A stretch of 64,000 bases of DNA, taken from contig NZ_CP107905.1 of NCBI RefSeq assembly GCF_036014015.1, forward strand, positions 4,030,001-4,094,000, in the 5' to 3' direction. This document shows, one piece after another, positions 17,014-27,052 of the stretch. The position numbers and the translations under genes were made by a program. The DNA is from Streptomyces sp. NBC_00457 (GTDB taxonomy: Bacteria; Actinomycetota; Actinomycetes; Streptomycetales; Streptomycetaceae). The notes under the pieces were generated by a model. That model was not told the origin of the DNA. It searched no databases and saw only the letters and a program-made list of their open reading frames with translations. Numbering within the stretch: the stretch's first letter is position 1; each line of letters begins with the position of its first letter.

Positions 17014-19131
17014 ATGACGACAGAGCCCGACTCCTTCCCCCGACGGCACGCCCGCACCCAGCGATTCACGCTCGGCGCGCCGCGTTCGTTCACCGTGGCG
17101 CCCGACGGTTCCCGTGTCGTGTTCCTGCGCTCGGGTTCCGGTACAGACCGGGCGAATTCACTCTGGGTGCTGGACCTGCCGGACGCCGGGGAGCGCGTGG
17201 CGGCCGAGCCGCGCGCCCTGCTCGGCGGCACGTCGGAGAACCTGTCGCCCGAGGAACGCGCGCGCCGTGAGCGCAGCCGCGAGTCCGGCGCCGGCATCGT
17301 CGGCTACGCCACCGACACGGCCGTCGAGTTGGCCTCTTTCACGTTGTCAGGGCGGCTTTTCACGGCCGAGCTGCGGGCCGGCACAGCACGCGAACTCCCC
17401 GTCCCGGGCCCGGTGATCGACCCGCGCCCCGCCCCCGACGGACGGCATATCGCCTACGTCGTCCGGGGCGCCCTGCGGGTCGTGGGGGCCGAGGGCGAAG
17501 GTGACCGCGCGCTCGCGGAGCCGGAATCGGAGCAAGTGACGTACGGACTGGCCGAGTTCATCGCGGCCGAGGAGATGGGCCGGTCACGGGGCTTCTGGTG
17601 GGCGCCGGAGGCTGACCGCCTGCTGGTCGCGCGCGCGGACGACACGCCGGTGCGGCGCTGGTGGATCTCCGACCCGGCCCATCCGGAACGTGACCCGAAC
17701 CACGTCGCGTATCCGGTGGCGGGCAGCGCCAACGCGGAGGTCCGGCTGTTCGTGATCGGCCTCGACGGGACGCGCACGGAGGTCGTCTGGGACCGGGCGC
17801 GCTACCCGTATCTGGCGCATGTGCACTGGTCAGCGGCGGGTGCACCGCTGCTGCTCGTCCAGGCCCGGGACCAGCGCAGCCAGCTCTTCCTGGCCGTGGA
17901 CCCGGACACCGGGGCGACCCGTATGGTGCACGCGGACGAAGATCCAACATGGCTTGAACTTTTCCCCGGTGTGCCCTGCTGGAGCCCTTCCGGACAGCTC
18001 GTGCGGATCGCCGACGAGGGCGGCGCCCGGGTCCTCGGGGTCGGTGAACGCCCGCTGACGGGACCGCAGTTGCACCTGCGCGCCGTGCTCGACGTCTCCG
18101 ACGACGACGTGCTGGTCTCGGCGTCGGCGGGCGAGGACGCGGCCGTCCCGGAGACCGGCGAAGTGCACGTCTACCGGGTCAACGAACTCGGCATGGAGCG
18201 CGTCTCCCAGGAGCCCGGCGTGCACTCGGCCGTGCGCTCCGGGGGCGTGACAGTCCTCGTGTCGGCGGTGCCGGACAAACCGGGCGCCCAGGTGCAGGTG
18301 CTGCGGGACGGGAAGAGGGCGGCGATCATCCCCTCGTACGCCGAAGATCCCGGAATGTCGCCGCGCATGACCCTCACCCAAGGGGGCGCACGGCGCATCC
18401 CGTGCGCCGTGCTGTTGCCTCAGGACCACCAAGGGGATGCCCCTCTTCCGGTTTTGCTGGATCCGTACGGCGGTCCGCACGGGCCCCGCGTGGTAGCCGC
18501 GCACAACGCGCACCTCACCTCGCAGTGGTTCGCCGACCAGGGCTTCGCGGTGGTCGTCGCCGACGGCCGTGGCACCCCCGGCCGCTCCCCTGCCTGGGAG
18601 AAGGCCATCCACCACGACCTCACCGTCTCCCTCGACGACCAGATCGAGGCGTTGCACGACCTCGCGAAGAGCCACCCGCTGGACCTGACCCGGGTGGCGA
18701 TCCGCGGCTGGTCCTACGGCGGCTGGCTTGCCGGGCTCGCGGTGCTGCGCCGCCCGGACGTCTTCCACGCGGGCATCGCGGGCGCCCCGGTCACCGACTG
18801 GCGGCTGTACGACACGCACTACACGGAGCGGTACCTGGGCGACCCGGCCACGCACCCGGAGTCGTACGCGAAGAGTTCCCTGGTGACGGACGACGGTCTG
18901 TCCGCACCCGCCGAGCCGCACCGCCCGCTGATGATCGTGCACGGCCTGGCCGACGACAACGTGGTCGTCGCCCACGCCCTCCGCCTCTCCTCGGCCCTGC
19001 TGTCCGCCGGCCGCCCGCACGAGGTGCTGCCGCTGTCAGGAGTCACACACATGACCCCGCAGGAACAGGTCGCCGAGAATCTGCTGCTGCTTCAGGTGGA
19101 CTTCCTGAAGCGCTCGCTGGGCCTGCGCTGA
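17014..19131 (+). CDS. S9 family prolyl oligopeptidase / dipeptidyl-peptidase IV-like
   Basis: The product of 705 residues has an N-terminal beta-propeller of the DPP-IV type (APDGSRVVFLRSG, APDGRHIAYVVRGALRVV, YGLAEFIAAEEMGRSRGFWWAPE), which contains the EE pair that binds the substrate amino terminus. The C-terminal alpha/beta hydrolase has the nucleophile in GWSYGGW (Ser about 567), Asp about 647 in LADDNV and His about 679 in GVTHMTP. It should cleave dipeptides or short peptides, often after Pro. No signal peptide is seen, so it is probably cytoplasmic and may process imported peptides from the neighbouring ABC systems. A strong terminator follows. Confidence 0.9.
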   Translation: MTTEPDSFPRRHARTQRFTLGAPRSFTVAPDGSRVVFLRSGSGTDRANSLWVLDLPDAGERVAAEPRALLGGTSENLSPEERARRERSRESGAGIVGYATDTAVELASFTLSGRLFTAELRAGTARELPVPGPVIDPRPAPDGRHIAYVVRGALRVVGAEGEGDRALAEPESEQVTYGLAEFIAAEEMGRSRGFWWAPEADRLLVARADDTPVRRWWISDPAHPERDPNHVAYPVAGSANAEVRLFVIGLDGTRTEVVWDRARYPYLAHVHWSAAGAPLLLVQARDQRSQLFLAVDPDTGATRMVHADEDPTWLELFPGVPCWSPSGQLVRIADEGGARVLGVGERPLTGPQLHLRAVLDVSDDDVLVSASAGEDAAVPETGEVHVYRVNELGMERVSQEPGVHSAVRSGGVTVLVSAVPDKPGAQVQVLRDGKRAAIIPSYAEDPGMSPRMTLTQGGARRIPCAVLLPQDHQGDAPLPVLLDPYGGPHGPRVVAAHNAHLTSQWFADQGFAVVVADGRGTPGRSPAWEKAIHHDLTVSLDDQIEALHDLAKSHPLDLTRVAIRGWSYGGWLAGLAVLRRPDVFHAGIAGAPVTDWRLYDTHYTERYLGDPATHPESYAKSSLVTDDGLSAPAEPHRPLMIVHGLADDNVVVAHALRLSSALLSAGRPHEVLPLSGVTHMTPQEQVAENLLLLQVDFLKRSLGLR

Positions 19132-19137
19132 GACGGC

Positions 19138-19174
19138 AACGGGCCGGGGTTACATGGCGAACCCCGGCCCGTTT
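19138..19174. terminator. Bidirectional stem-loop terminator
   Basis: A perfect 14-bp stem (AACGGGCCGGGGTT with AACCCCGGCCCGTT) and 8-base loop, ending in TTT on the plus strand, lies between convergent genes: the S9 peptidase and the first oligopeptide transporter operon. Confidence 0.88.
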
Positions 19175-19252
19175 ACGGCACCCGCACGGCCGTACGTTGT
19201 AGAGACTGACGCGTCCGTATATCGGAAACGGGTCAGCCGAGTTGCCTCTTTG

Positions 19253-20284
19253 TTACTCCGCGTTCTCGGCCGGTACGACCTGCTTCTCTTCGGCGAAGTG
19301 GCACGCGGAGTCGTGCGCCGCCGGGCCCGCCGTGAACTCCGGGGGCACCGCGAGCGGCGGCACCTCCAGTTCGCAGCGCTCCCGTGCCTTCCAGCAGCGG
19401 GTGCGGAAGCGGCAGCCGGAGGGGATGTTCGTCGGGGACGGGACATCGCCGGCGAGGATGATCCGCTCCCGGTGCTTGCGCGCCTCGGGGTCCGGGACGG
19501 GCACCGCGGAGAGCAGCGCCTGGGTGTAGGGGTGCGTCGGATGGTCGTAGATCTCGGCGTCCCGTCCGGTCTCCACGATCCGCCCGAGGTACATCACCCC
19601 GACCCGGTCCGAGATGTGCCGGACGATCGACAGGTCGTGCGCGATGAAGATGTAGGAGAGGTCGAACTCGTCCTGCAAGCGCTCCATCAGGTTGATCACC
19701 TGCGCCTGGACGGACACGTCCAGCGCCGATACCGGCTCGTCGGCGACGATCACCTCGGGTCGCAGCGCCAATCCGCGTGCGATACCAATGCGTTGGCGCT
19801 GGCCGCCGGAGAACTGGTGCGGGTAGCGGTTGATGTACTCGGGGTTGAGACCGACGACGTCCAGCAGATCCTGGACGCGCCGGCGCCGGTCGCCCTTCGG
19901 GGCCACCTCGGGGTGGATGTCGTACGGCTCTCCGATGATGTCGCCGACCGTCATCCGCGGGTTGAGGGAGGTGTACGGGTCCTGGAACACCATCTGGATG
20001 TTGCGGCGGACGGTCTTGAGGGCCTTGCCCGACAGCTTGGTGATGTCCTCGCCCTTGTACTTGATCGACCCGGACGTCGGTCTCTCCAGGTTGACCAGCA
20101 TCTTGGCGACCGTCGACTTGCCGCAGCCGGACTCGCCGACGATGCCGAGGGTTTCGCCGCGGGTGAGTTCGAAGTCCACGCCGTCCACGGCTTTGACGGC
20201 GCCGACCTGCTTCTTGAAGAGGATGCCCTGGGTGAGCGGGTAGTGCTTGACGAGCCCGCGCACTTCCAGGATCGGCTCAGCCAT
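19253..20284 (-). CDS. Oligopeptide ABC transporter ATPase (OppF/DppF type), system 1
   Basis: The product of 343 residues has Walker [10 protein letters not shown] (about 50-58), Q-loop [14 protein letters not shown], signature [17 protein letters not shown] and Walker B EVIVADEP. The C-terminal oligopeptide-transporter domain has [23 protein letters not shown], a four-Cys pattern that in related ATPases binds an iron-sulfur cluster. It is last in the five-gene operon and overlaps the preceding ATPase gene by eight bases. It is strikingly similar to the matching ATPase of system 3 (31372-32520), including long identical stretches, pointing to duplication. Confidence 0.93.
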   Translation of the reverse strand: MAEPILEVRGLVKHYPLTQGILFKKQVGAVKAVDGVDFELTRGETLGIVGESGCGKSTVAKMLVNLERPTSGSIKYKGEDITKLSGKALKTVRRNIQMVFQDPYTSLNPRMTVGDIIGEPYDIHPEVAPKGDRRRRVQDLLDVVGLNPEYINRYPHQFSGGQRQRIGIARGLALRPEVIVADEPVSALDVSVQAQVINLMERLQDEFDLSYIFIAHDLSIVRHISDRVGVMYLGRIVETGRDAEIYDHPTHPYTQALLSAVPVPDPEARKHRERIILAGDVPSPTNIPSGCRFRTRCWKARERCELEVPPLAVPPEFTAGPAAHDSACHFAEEKQVVPAENAE

Positions 20285-21251
20285 GCAGACACTCCCTCCA
20301 GAAGTGGCAGGCGCTGCCCCGGTCTTCGGAGACCTCGTACAGCGGGGGCTCGTCCGTGCGGCACACGTCCTGGGCCAGGGGGCAGCGGGGGTGGAAGGCG
20401 CAGCCCGGCGGGATGTTCATGAGGTTCGGCGGCAGGCCCTTGATGGCGTAGAGCTCCTGGCCCTTCTGGTCCAGGCGCGGGATGGAGTCGAGCAGGCCGC
20501 GGGTGTACGGGTGGGCGGGCGCCTTGTAGATGTCGTGGACCGGCGCCGACTCGACGATCCGGCCCGCGTACATCACCGCGATGCGGTCGGCGACGTCGGC
20601 GACCACGCCGAGGTCGTGCGTGATCAGGATGAGCCCCATGTTGTACTCGCGCTGCAACTCGGCGAGCAGATCCATGACCTGGGCCTGGACGGTGACGTCG
20701 AGGGCAGTGGTCGGTTCGTCGGCGATGATCAGCGCGGGCTCCAGGGCGAGCGCCATCGCGATCATGATGCGCTGGCGCATACCGCCGGAGAACTGGTGGG
20801 GGTAGTCGCGGACGCGCTGGCCGGCGCCGGGGATACGGACCCGGTCCATCAGCTCGATCGACTTGGCCCGCGCGTCCTTGCGCGACATGCCCCGGTGGAC
20901 GACGAACATCTCGCCGAGCTGGTCACCCACGGAGAGCACGGGGTTCAACGACGACAGCGCGTCCTGGAAGATCATCGCCATCTCGGCGCCGCGGACCTTC
21001 CGCCGCGCTTCTTCCTTCAGCGTGAGCAGGTCCCTGCCCTGGAAAAGAACCTCACCGCCGGTGATCCGCCCCGGCGGCATGTCGAGGATCCCCATGATCG
21101 TCTGCGCGGTCACGGACTTCCCGGACCCGGACTCCCCGAGCACGGCCAGCGTCTCACCCGCGTCCACGCCGTAGCTGACCCCGTTGACCGCCTTGGCGAT
21201 CCCGTCCCGCGTCCTGAACTCCACGTGCAGATCCCGCACTTCGAGCAGCAT
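20277..21251 (-). CDS. Oligopeptide ABC transporter ATPase (OppD/DppD type), system 1
   Basis: The product of 324 residues has Walker [10 protein letters not shown], signature [15 protein letters not shown], Walker B ALIIADEP and the H-loop [16 protein letters not shown]. The C-terminal Cys pattern is [17 protein letters not shown]. It pairs with the OppF-like ATPase to drive import. I chose ATG 21251 with GAGGTGA upstream; a longer reading frame extends into the intergenic repeat and is unlikely. The 159 bases between this gene and the permease hold a dispersed-repeat variant, unusual inside an otherwise tight operon. Confidence 0.93.
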   Translation of the reverse strand: MLLEVRDLHVEFRTRDGIAKAVNGVSYGVDAGETLAVLGESGSGKSVTAQTIMGILDMPPGRITGGEVLFQGRDLLTLKEEARRKVRGAEMAMIFQDALSSLNPVLSVGDQLGEMFVVHRGMSRKDARAKSIELMDRVRIPGAGQRVRDYPHQFSGGMRQRIMIAMALALEPALIIADEPTTALDVTVQAQVMDLLAELQREYNMGLILITHDLGVVADVADRIAVMYAGRIVESAPVHDIYKAPAHPYTRGLLDSIPRLDQKGQELYAIKGLPPNLMNIPPGCAFHPRCPLAQDVCRTDEPPLYEVSEDRGSACHFWRECLHG

Positions 21252-21310
21252 GGCGGCGTCACCTCGGCTTCGCGTCTGGGCGGTCTGGACAAGGTCGGGT
21301 GCGCAACGGC

Positions 21311-21376
21311 GCCCCGTAGGGGCGCGGGGCTGTGTTGAATCTGCGGCTACCGCCGCGTGGGCGCGACCAGCCCCCA
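21311..21376. repeat. Dispersed repeat variant inside operon of system 1
   Basis: GGGGCGCGGGGCTG on the left and GCGCGACCAGCCCC on the right enclose a smaller stem (CTGCGGCTACCGCCGCG). It is a variant of the dispersed repeat with the middle replaced. It lies between permease and ATPase genes of one operon and could reduce downstream expression. Confidence 0.65.
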
Positions 21377-21410
21377 CCGGCCCGCAGAGCACCCTGCGCC
21401 ATCACCCGCG

Positions 21411-22388
21411 TCACCTCAGCTTCGGATCAAGCGCATCCCGTACCGCGTCGCCGAGCATGATGAACGCGAGGACGGTGAGGGCGAGGGCGCCGGAGGGCCA
21501 CAGGAGGGCGTGGGGGGCGTTGCGGATGTACGGGGACGCGGCGGAGATGTCGATGCCCCAGCTGACCGTGGGCGGCTTCAGGCCTACGCCCAGGTACGAC
21601 AGGGTCGCCTCCAGCGCGATGTACGTGCCGAGCGCGATGGTCGCGACGACGATGACCGGTGCCACGGCGTTGGGCGTGATGTGGCGGAGGAGAAGGCGGG
21701 AGTTGGAGGCGCCGAGGGCGCGGGCCGCCTGGACGTAGTCGTTCTGCTTGGCGGTGATGACGGAGCCGCGGGCGATGCGGGAGATCTGCGGCCAGCCGAG
21801 CAGCACCATGAACCCGATGACCGGCCAGATGGTGCTGCTGGTGACCACCGACAGCAGCACCAGGCCGCCCAGCACGACCGGGATCGCGAAGAAGATGTCG
21901 GTGATCCGGGACAGGAACGAGTCCGAGAGCCCGCCGAAGAACCCGGCCAGCCCGCCCAGGACCGAGCCGAGGAGCGCGACCCCGAGCGTGGCGCAGACGC
22001 CGACCGAGACGGACGTACGGGCGCCGTAGACGACACGGGTGTAGACGTTGCAGCCCTGGCCGTCGTAGCCGAAGGGCGCGCCGGGCTGGGAGCCCTCCTG
22101 GGCCTTGGCGAGGTCGCACTTGAGCGGACTGCCGGACGCGATCAGGGACGGCCAGATCGAGATGACGACCAGGAAGAGGATCACCAGCCCGGAGATGATG
22201 AAGACGGGGTTGCCGCGCAGGTCGCGCCAGGCGTCGGACCAGAGGGAGCGGGGTTTGCCCTGAGGGCCGGTGCCTTCCGGGCCCCCAGGGGTCTTCTCCA
22301 GGGTCTCCGCCTCGCTTGCCGCCAGGTCCATCGCGCCTCCCGCGCCGGTGCCTGCGATGACGCCCTCGGGCTCCTTCGGTTCAGGCAT
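21411..22388 (-). CDS. Oligopeptide ABC transporter permease (OppC/DppC type), system 1
   Basis: The product of 325 residues has a 60-residue cytoplasmic N-terminus, a first membrane helix (VFIISGLVILFLVVISIWPSL shortened here), and five more helices. The permease EAA loop, which contacts the ATPases, is ARALGASNSRLLLRHITPN. The insert with CDLAKAQEGSQPGAPFGYDGQGCNV lies outside the membrane and contains two Cys that may form a disulfide. Its ATG overlaps the end of the OppB-like permease by eight bases. Confidence 0.92.
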   Translation of the reverse strand: MPEPKEPEGVIAGTGAGGAMDLAASEAETLEKTPGGPEGTGPQGKPRSLWSDAWRDLRGNPVFIISGLVILFLVVISIWPSLIASGSPLKCDLAKAQEGSQPGAPFGYDGQGCNVYTRVVYGARTSVSVGVCATLGVALLGSVLGGLAGFFGGLSDSFLSRITDIFFAIPVVLGGLVLLSVVTSSTIWPVIGFMVLLGWPQISRIARGSVITAKQNDYVQAARALGASNSRLLLRHITPNAVAPVIVVATIALGTYIALEATLSYLGVGLKPPTVSWGIDISAASPYIRNAPHALLWPSGALALTVLAFIMLGDAVRDALDPKLR

Positions 22389-23304
22389 AGCGGATCCTCG
22401 GGTCGAGTACGGCGTACAGCAGGTCCACGAGCAGGTTGGCCACCAGGAAGACCAGGACGAGGACGGTCACGAAGCCGACGACGGTCTGGGTGTTCTGGCG
22501 GAGGATGCCCTGGTAGAGCTGGTAGCCGACGCCATGGATGTTGAAGATCCGCTCGGTGACGATCGCGCCGCCCATCAGCGCGCCGATGTCGGTGCCGATG
22601 AAGGTGACGACGGGGATGAGCGAGTTGCGCAGCAGGTGCTTCGTGATGACGCGGCGCCGGGGCAGGCCCTTGGCGATCGCCGTACGGACGTAGTCGGACC
22701 GCTTGTTCTCCGCGATGGAGGTGCGGGTCAGCCGGGTGACGTACGCGAGGGAGACCGAGGCGAGGACCAGGCCGGGCACGATCAGCTCGCCGAAGGTGGC
22801 GTCCGTGGAGACCGACGGCTTGATCCAGCCCCACTCGACGCCGAGGAGCAGTTGGAGCAGCAGACCGGTGACGAAGGTGGGGACGGAGATCACGACGAGG
22901 GTGACCAGGAGGACGGACGTGTCGATCGGGCGGCCGCGGCGCAGACCCGTCACCACGCCCAGGGTGATGCCGATGACGATCTCGAAGAGGATGGCGACGA
23001 CCGTCAGGCGGATGGTCACCGGGAACGCCGACGCCATCAGCTCGGTGACGGGCTGGCCGTTGAAGGCGGTGCCGAAGTCGCCGGTGAACACATTGCCCAT
23101 GTACGTCAGGTACTGCTGCACGACCGGCTTATCGAGACCGAACTCCTTCCGCAGCTGGGCCGCTGTCGCCGGGTCGCACTGCCGGTCGCCGCACAGGCCC
23201 GCGATGGGGTCGCCCATCACGTTCACCATCAGGAAGATCAGCAGCGTGGCCCCGATGAAGACCGGGATCATCTGGAGCAGCCGCCGGGCGACGTACCGTC
23301 CCAC
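22381..23304 (-). CDS. Oligopeptide ABC transporter permease (OppB/DppB type), system 1
   Basis: The product of 307 residues starts MGRYVARRLLQMIPVFIGAT, the standard OppB N-terminus, and has six helices. The EAA loop is RTAIAKGLPRRRVITKHLLRNS. A short external segment (DPIAGLCGDRQCDPATAAQLR) contains two Cys. It begins six bases after the binding-protein stop, so it is tightly co-transcribed. The same N-terminal sequence occurs in the OppB-like permease of system 3 (34517-35449), supporting a duplicated ancestry. Confidence 0.92.
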   Translation of the reverse strand: MGRYVARRLLQMIPVFIGATLLIFLMVNVMGDPIAGLCGDRQCDPATAAQLRKEFGLDKPVVQQYLTYMGNVFTGDFGTAFNGQPVTELMASAFPVTIRLTVVAILFEIVIGITLGVVTGLRRGRPIDTSVLLVTLVVISVPTFVTGLLLQLLLGVEWGWIKPSVSTDATFGELIVPGLVLASVSLAYVTRLTRTSIAENKRSDYVRTAIAKGLPRRRVITKHLLRNSLIPVVTFIGTDIGALMGGAIVTERIFNIHGVGYQLYQGILRQNTQTVVGFVTVLVLVFLVANLLVDLLYAVLDPRIRYA

Positions 23305-23310
23305 GGCGGG

Positions 23311-24942
23311 TCAGCTGACCTTGATCTCGTTGTAGACGGGGACGCTGAACGGATTGAGCTTCACGTCCGACAGCCGCTCGGAGAAGCCCGCGCTGCCGTT
23401 CTGGTACCAGAGCGGAATGGCGGCCATGTTGTCCCGTACGACTTCCTCGGCGTCCTGGAAGAGTCCGACGGCCTTGGCGGTGTCGGTCTCGGCGTTGGCC
23501 TGGTCGACGAGCTTGTCGAACTCCTTGTTGGACCACTTGCCGTCGTTGGAGGAGGCGTTGGTGTAGTAGAGCGGCTGGAGGAAGTTCTGGATGAGCGGGT
23601 AGTCCATCTGCCAGCCCGCCCGGAACGGGCCGCTCATCTTCAGGTCGGTGATCTGGCTGCGGAAGTCGGCGAAGGTGCCGACCGGGTTGCCGACGCAGGC
23701 CCGGTCGTTGCCGAGGGCGTTGTTGATGGAGTTGCAGACGGCGTCGACCCACTGCTTGTGGGAGCCGGTGTCCGCGTTGTACGTGATCTTGACCTGCCCG
23801 CCGGGAAGCCCGCCGCCCTCCTCGATGAGCTTCTTCGCCTCGGCGGCGTCGTACTCGCAGGCGTCGCCGCACAGGCCTTCCTTGAAGCCGCCGTCCTCGC
23901 CGAGGACCGGTGAGGTCCAGTCGGTGGCCGGTGTGCGGGTCTTCTGGAAGATGGTGTCGGTGATCTGGTCCCGGTCGATGGCCCGGGACAGGCCCGTGCG
24001 GACCTTCTCCATCCCGGGCTTGTTCCAGTTCTTGTCATAGAACGGGAAGGCGAGGGTCTGGATGATGCCGGCGGGCGTATTGAGGTAGCGGTCGCCGAGG
24101 TCGGCCTTGACGTTCTTCAGCTGGGACGCCGGAACGTCGTCGACGAGGTCGAGGTTGCCGGCCATCAGGTCGGTGTAGGCGGTGTTGTTGTCGGTGTAGA
24201 CCTTGAGGTCGACGCCGCCGTTCTGCGCCTTGTCGGTGCCGGGATAGGCGTCCCAGGCCCGCAGCGACATCTGCGAGCCCTTGGTGTACGAGTCGATGCT
24301 GTACGGGCCGTTGCCGACCGGCTTGCTCAGCCAGGCGTCGTGGTCGTCGAAGAACGCCTGCGGAAGCGGGGCGAAGGCGGGGTAGCCGAGGGTGTCCGGG
24401 AAGGTCGAGAACTTCTGGCTGAGCTTGACGGTGAAGGTCTTGTCGTCGACGACCTTCAGGCCGGAGAGGGTGTCCGCGGACTGCTTGCTGCCGTCCTCCG
24501 GGTGCGTCTTGTCGTAGCCCTCGATATAGCCGAAGAAGTACGCGTTCTTCTGGTTGTTCTTCAGGCTGGCGCCGTAGTTCCAGGCGTCGACGAAGGACTT
24601 CGCGGTGACCTTCTCGCCGTTGCTGAAGGTCCAGCCGTCCTTGATGGTGATGGTGAAGTTCTGCGAGTCGGTGGTCTCGATCTTCTCGGCGAGCATGTCG
24701 TTCGCCTCGCCGGTCTCGGGGTCGTAGCGCTTCAGTCCCCGGAAGATCATGTCGAGGACCTTGCCGCCCTGCACCTCGTTGGTGTTGGCGGGCTCCAGCG
24801 GGTTCTGCGGGTCGCCCCAGGAGGAGGAGAGCACCGCGCCGGTGTCGCTGCCGCCGCCGCTGTCCTCACCTCCGCAGGCCGTCGCCGCGAGCGCTGCCGC
24901 CGCCGCGCATGCGGCCCACTTGGCGTGCGTGGCTCTGCGCAT
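23311..24942 (-). CDS. Family-5 peptide-binding lipoprotein, system 1
   Basis: This 543-residue extracytoplasmic binding protein delivers peptides to the permeases. The signal peptide ends in the lipobox LAATAC with Cys23 as lipidation site, followed by a Gly/Ser linker. The mature protein has family-5 features: NTNEVQGGKVLDMIFRGLKRYD near the start, FTITIKDGWTFSNGEKVTAKSF and NGPYSIDSYTKGS. ATG 24942 has GGGAGG upstream. It is the first gene of the operon; the promoter should lie in the 296-base region shared with the divergent system 2. BldKB-like proteins, which import a developmental signal in Streptomyces, belong to this family, but specificity cannot be read from sequence. Confidence 0.92.
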   Translation of the reverse strand: MRRATHAKWAACAAAAALAATACGGEDSGGGSDTGAVLSSSWGDPQNPLEPANTNEVQGGKVLDMIFRGLKRYDPETGEANDMLAEKIETTDSQNFTITIKDGWTFSNGEKVTAKSFVDAWNYGASLKNNQKNAYFFGYIEGYDKTHPEDGSKQSADTLSGLKVVDDKTFTVKLSQKFSTFPDTLGYPAFAPLPQAFFDDHDAWLSKPVGNGPYSIDSYTKGSQMSLRAWDAYPGTDKAQNGGVDLKVYTDNNTAYTDLMAGNLDLVDDVPASQLKNVKADLGDRYLNTPAGIIQTLAFPFYDKNWNKPGMEKVRTGLSRAIDRDQITDTIFQKTRTPATDWTSPVLGEDGGFKEGLCGDACEYDAAEAKKLIEEGGGLPGGQVKITYNADTGSHKQWVDAVCNSINNALGNDRACVGNPVGTFADFRSQITDLKMSGPFRAGWQMDYPLIQNFLQPLYYTNASSNDGKWSNKEFDKLVDQANAETDTAKAVGLFQDAEEVVRDNMAAIPLWYQNGSAGFSERLSDVKLNPFSVPVYNEIKVS

Positions 24943-24986
24943 GGAGTGCCTCCCGGTGCGGGTCCGAGTGAAGATCCGTTCGTTAT

Positions 24987-25003
24987 CGGCCAATATCGGG
25001 CCG
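24987..25003. promoter_or_regulatory. Inverted repeat in the divergent promoter region of systems 1 and 2
   Basis: CGGCC-AATATCG-GGCCG forms 5-bp arms around an AT-rich centre, 45 bases before the system 1 binding-protein start. The 24943-25238 interval must hold promoters for both divergent transporter operons, so this may be an operator. No regulator can be named. Confidence 0.3.
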
Positions 25004-25238
25004 AAATCGATCACTCGCACGTCGGCGCCACCCGTCCGGGTGCGGACCGGCCCGAACAGGCCGTCAGCCCCTCACCAGGGACGCTTCACCGGTCTGGACC
25101 TCTGAGGGTATCTGTCGTATCAACTTGTTATTTCCGCAGGCCACCAGGGGTGCAGGCGCCATTGACGGCCCCGGAGCGGCGCTGATAGACACCGGAAAAC
25201 TGTCCGCCGGTGCGAGCGATGACGCGAGGTCAGGTTCC

Positions 25239-27047
25239 ATGCAGCTGAAGACACATGTCAGACTCCGGACCCGCATTCTCCTGGTGGTCGCCGCACTCCT
25301 CACGATGTCGGCGGTCCTGGTCCCCCGGCCCGCCACCGCCGCGGACGACAAGAAGGTCCTCACCGTCGCCGTCTCGCAGAGCGTGGACTCGCTGAGCCCC
25401 TTCCTGGCGAGCCGTCTGCTCAGCACCAGCATCCACCGGCTGATGTACGAGTACCTCACCAACTACGACCCCAAGGACGCCCACGCGATCCCGGGTCTCG
25501 CCACCAAGTGGACACCGTCCGCGGACAAGCTCACCTGGACGTACACGATCCGCTCCGGCACCAAGTGGTCGGACGGCAAGCCGGTCACGGCCGAGGACGC
25601 GGCCTGGACGTTCAACAAGATGATGACCGACGAGAACGCCGCGACCGCGAACGGCAGTTTCGTCTCCAACTTCAAGAAGGTGACGGCCACCAGCCCCACC
25701 CAGCTCGTCATAGAGCTGAACAAGCCGCAGGCCACGATGGCCGCCCTCGATGTGCCGATCGTGCCCAAGCACATCTGGGAAAAGGTCAAGGACTTCTCCA
25801 AGTTCAACAACGACAAGGACTTCCCCGTCGTCGGCAACGGCCCGTACGTCCTCACCGGCTACAAGGCCGACAGCTATGTACGCCTGGAGCCCAACAAGAG
25901 CTTCTGGCGCGGCGCCCCGAAGTTCGACGAGCTGCTCTTCAAGTACTACAAGGACGGTGACGCGGCCGTCGCGGCCCTGCAGAAGGGCGAGGTGTCCTTC
26001 GTCGCCGACCTCACCCCCGCTCAGGCGTCCGCGCTCGAGGGCCAGCAGAACATCAAGGTCAACGACGCGCCCGGCCGCCGCTTCTACGCCCTCGCCACCA
26101 ACCCGGGCGCCCGCGCCGCCAACGGCGAGAAGTTCGGCAACGGCGACCCCTCCCTGCTGGACCAGCGGGTACGGCACGCGCTGTTCATGGCGGTCGACCG
26201 TACGACCATCATCGACAAGGTCTTCCAGGGCCACGCCGTGATGGGCGACGGCTACATCCCGCCGCGCTTCTCGACGTACCACTGGAAGCCGTCGGCCGAC
26301 CAGGAGATCGGCTACGACCCCGCCAAGGCGGCTCAGCTCCTCGACCAGGCGGGCTACAAGAAGAACGGCGACGGCAAGCGGGTCGGCAAGGACGGAAAGC
26401 CGATCACCTACCGCGTCCTGTGCCATGCCACCGACCCCGAGGACAAGGCCGTCGGCCAGTACCTCAAGGAGTGGTGGGCCGACCTCGGCATCGGCATCAC
26501 GCTCGACTGCCTGGACAACGTGAGCGACCCCTGGCTCGCCGGCGAGTACGACCTCGCCTTCGACGGCTGGTCCGTCAACCCCGACCCGGACTTCGTGCTG
26601 TCGATCCACACCTGCGGCGCCCTGCCCGCGACCCCGGACGACGTGGGCGCGACCGACAACTTCATCTGCGACAAGCCCTACGACAAGCTCTACGCCCAGC
26701 AGCTCGCCGAGTACGACCCGGCCAAACGGGCCGGCCTCGTCAAGCAGATGGAGTCGCGGCTGTACGACCTCGGGTACATGAACGTCATGGCGTACCCGAA
26801 CGCGGTCGAGGCGTACCGCACGGACCAGATCGAGTCGATCACCACCATGCCGGAGAAGGCGGGCAACATCTTCGGCCAGGACGGCTACTGGAGCTGGTGG
26901 TCGGCGGTACCGGCCGCGTCCGGTTCCGACGACTCGTCGAGCTCGACGGGCGTGGTCGTGGGCATCGCGGCCGGAGCCGTGGTCCTCGTGGCTGCGGGCG
27001 TGTTCTTCGGGCTGCGGCGGCGGGCCACCGCCGACGACCGTGAGTAG
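25239..27047 (+). CDS. Family-5 binding protein with C-terminal membrane anchor, system 2
   Basis: The product of 602 residues has a cleavable Sec signal (hydrophobic run about 11-27, likely cut after ATA-A near 34) but no lipobox Cys, in contrast to systems 1 and 3. The solute-binding domain has YEYLTNYDPKDAHAIPGLATKW, WTYTIRSGTKWSDGKPVTAED and NGPYVLTGYKADSY. After a Ser/Asp linker the C-terminus carries one helix (about 575-593, GIAAGAVVLVAAGVFFG) and a basic tail LRRRATADDRE, a type I membrane topology. So the receptor is held by its C-terminus instead of a lipid. GAGGTCAGG precedes ATG 25239. The permease starts five bases downstream. Confidence 0.9.
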   Translation: MQLKTHVRLRTRILLVVAALLTMSAVLVPRPATAADDKKVLTVAVSQSVDSLSPFLASRLLSTSIHRLMYEYLTNYDPKDAHAIPGLATKWTPSADKLTWTYTIRSGTKWSDGKPVTAEDAAWTFNKMMTDENAATANGSFVSNFKKVTATSPTQLVIELNKPQATMAALDVPIVPKHIWEKVKDFSKFNNDKDFPVVGNGPYVLTGYKADSYVRLEPNKSFWRGAPKFDELLFKYYKDGDAAVAALQKGEVSFVADLTPAQASALEGQQNIKVNDAPGRRFYALATNPGARAANGEKFGNGDPSLLDQRVRHALFMAVDRTTIIDKVFQGHAVMGDGYIPPRFSTYHWKPSADQEIGYDPAKAAQLLDQAGYKKNGDGKRVGKDGKPITYRVLCHATDPEDKAVGQYLKEWWADLGIGITLDCLDNVSDPWLAGEYDLAFDGWSVNPDPDFVLSIHTCGALPATPDDVGATDNFICDKPYDKLYAQQLAEYDPAKRAGLVKQMESRLYDLGYMNVMAYPNAVEAYRTDQIESITTMPEKAGNIFGQDGYWSWWSAVPAASGSDDSSSSTGVVVGIAAGAVVLVAAGVFFGLRRRATADDRE

Positions 27048-27052
27048 CGTCC

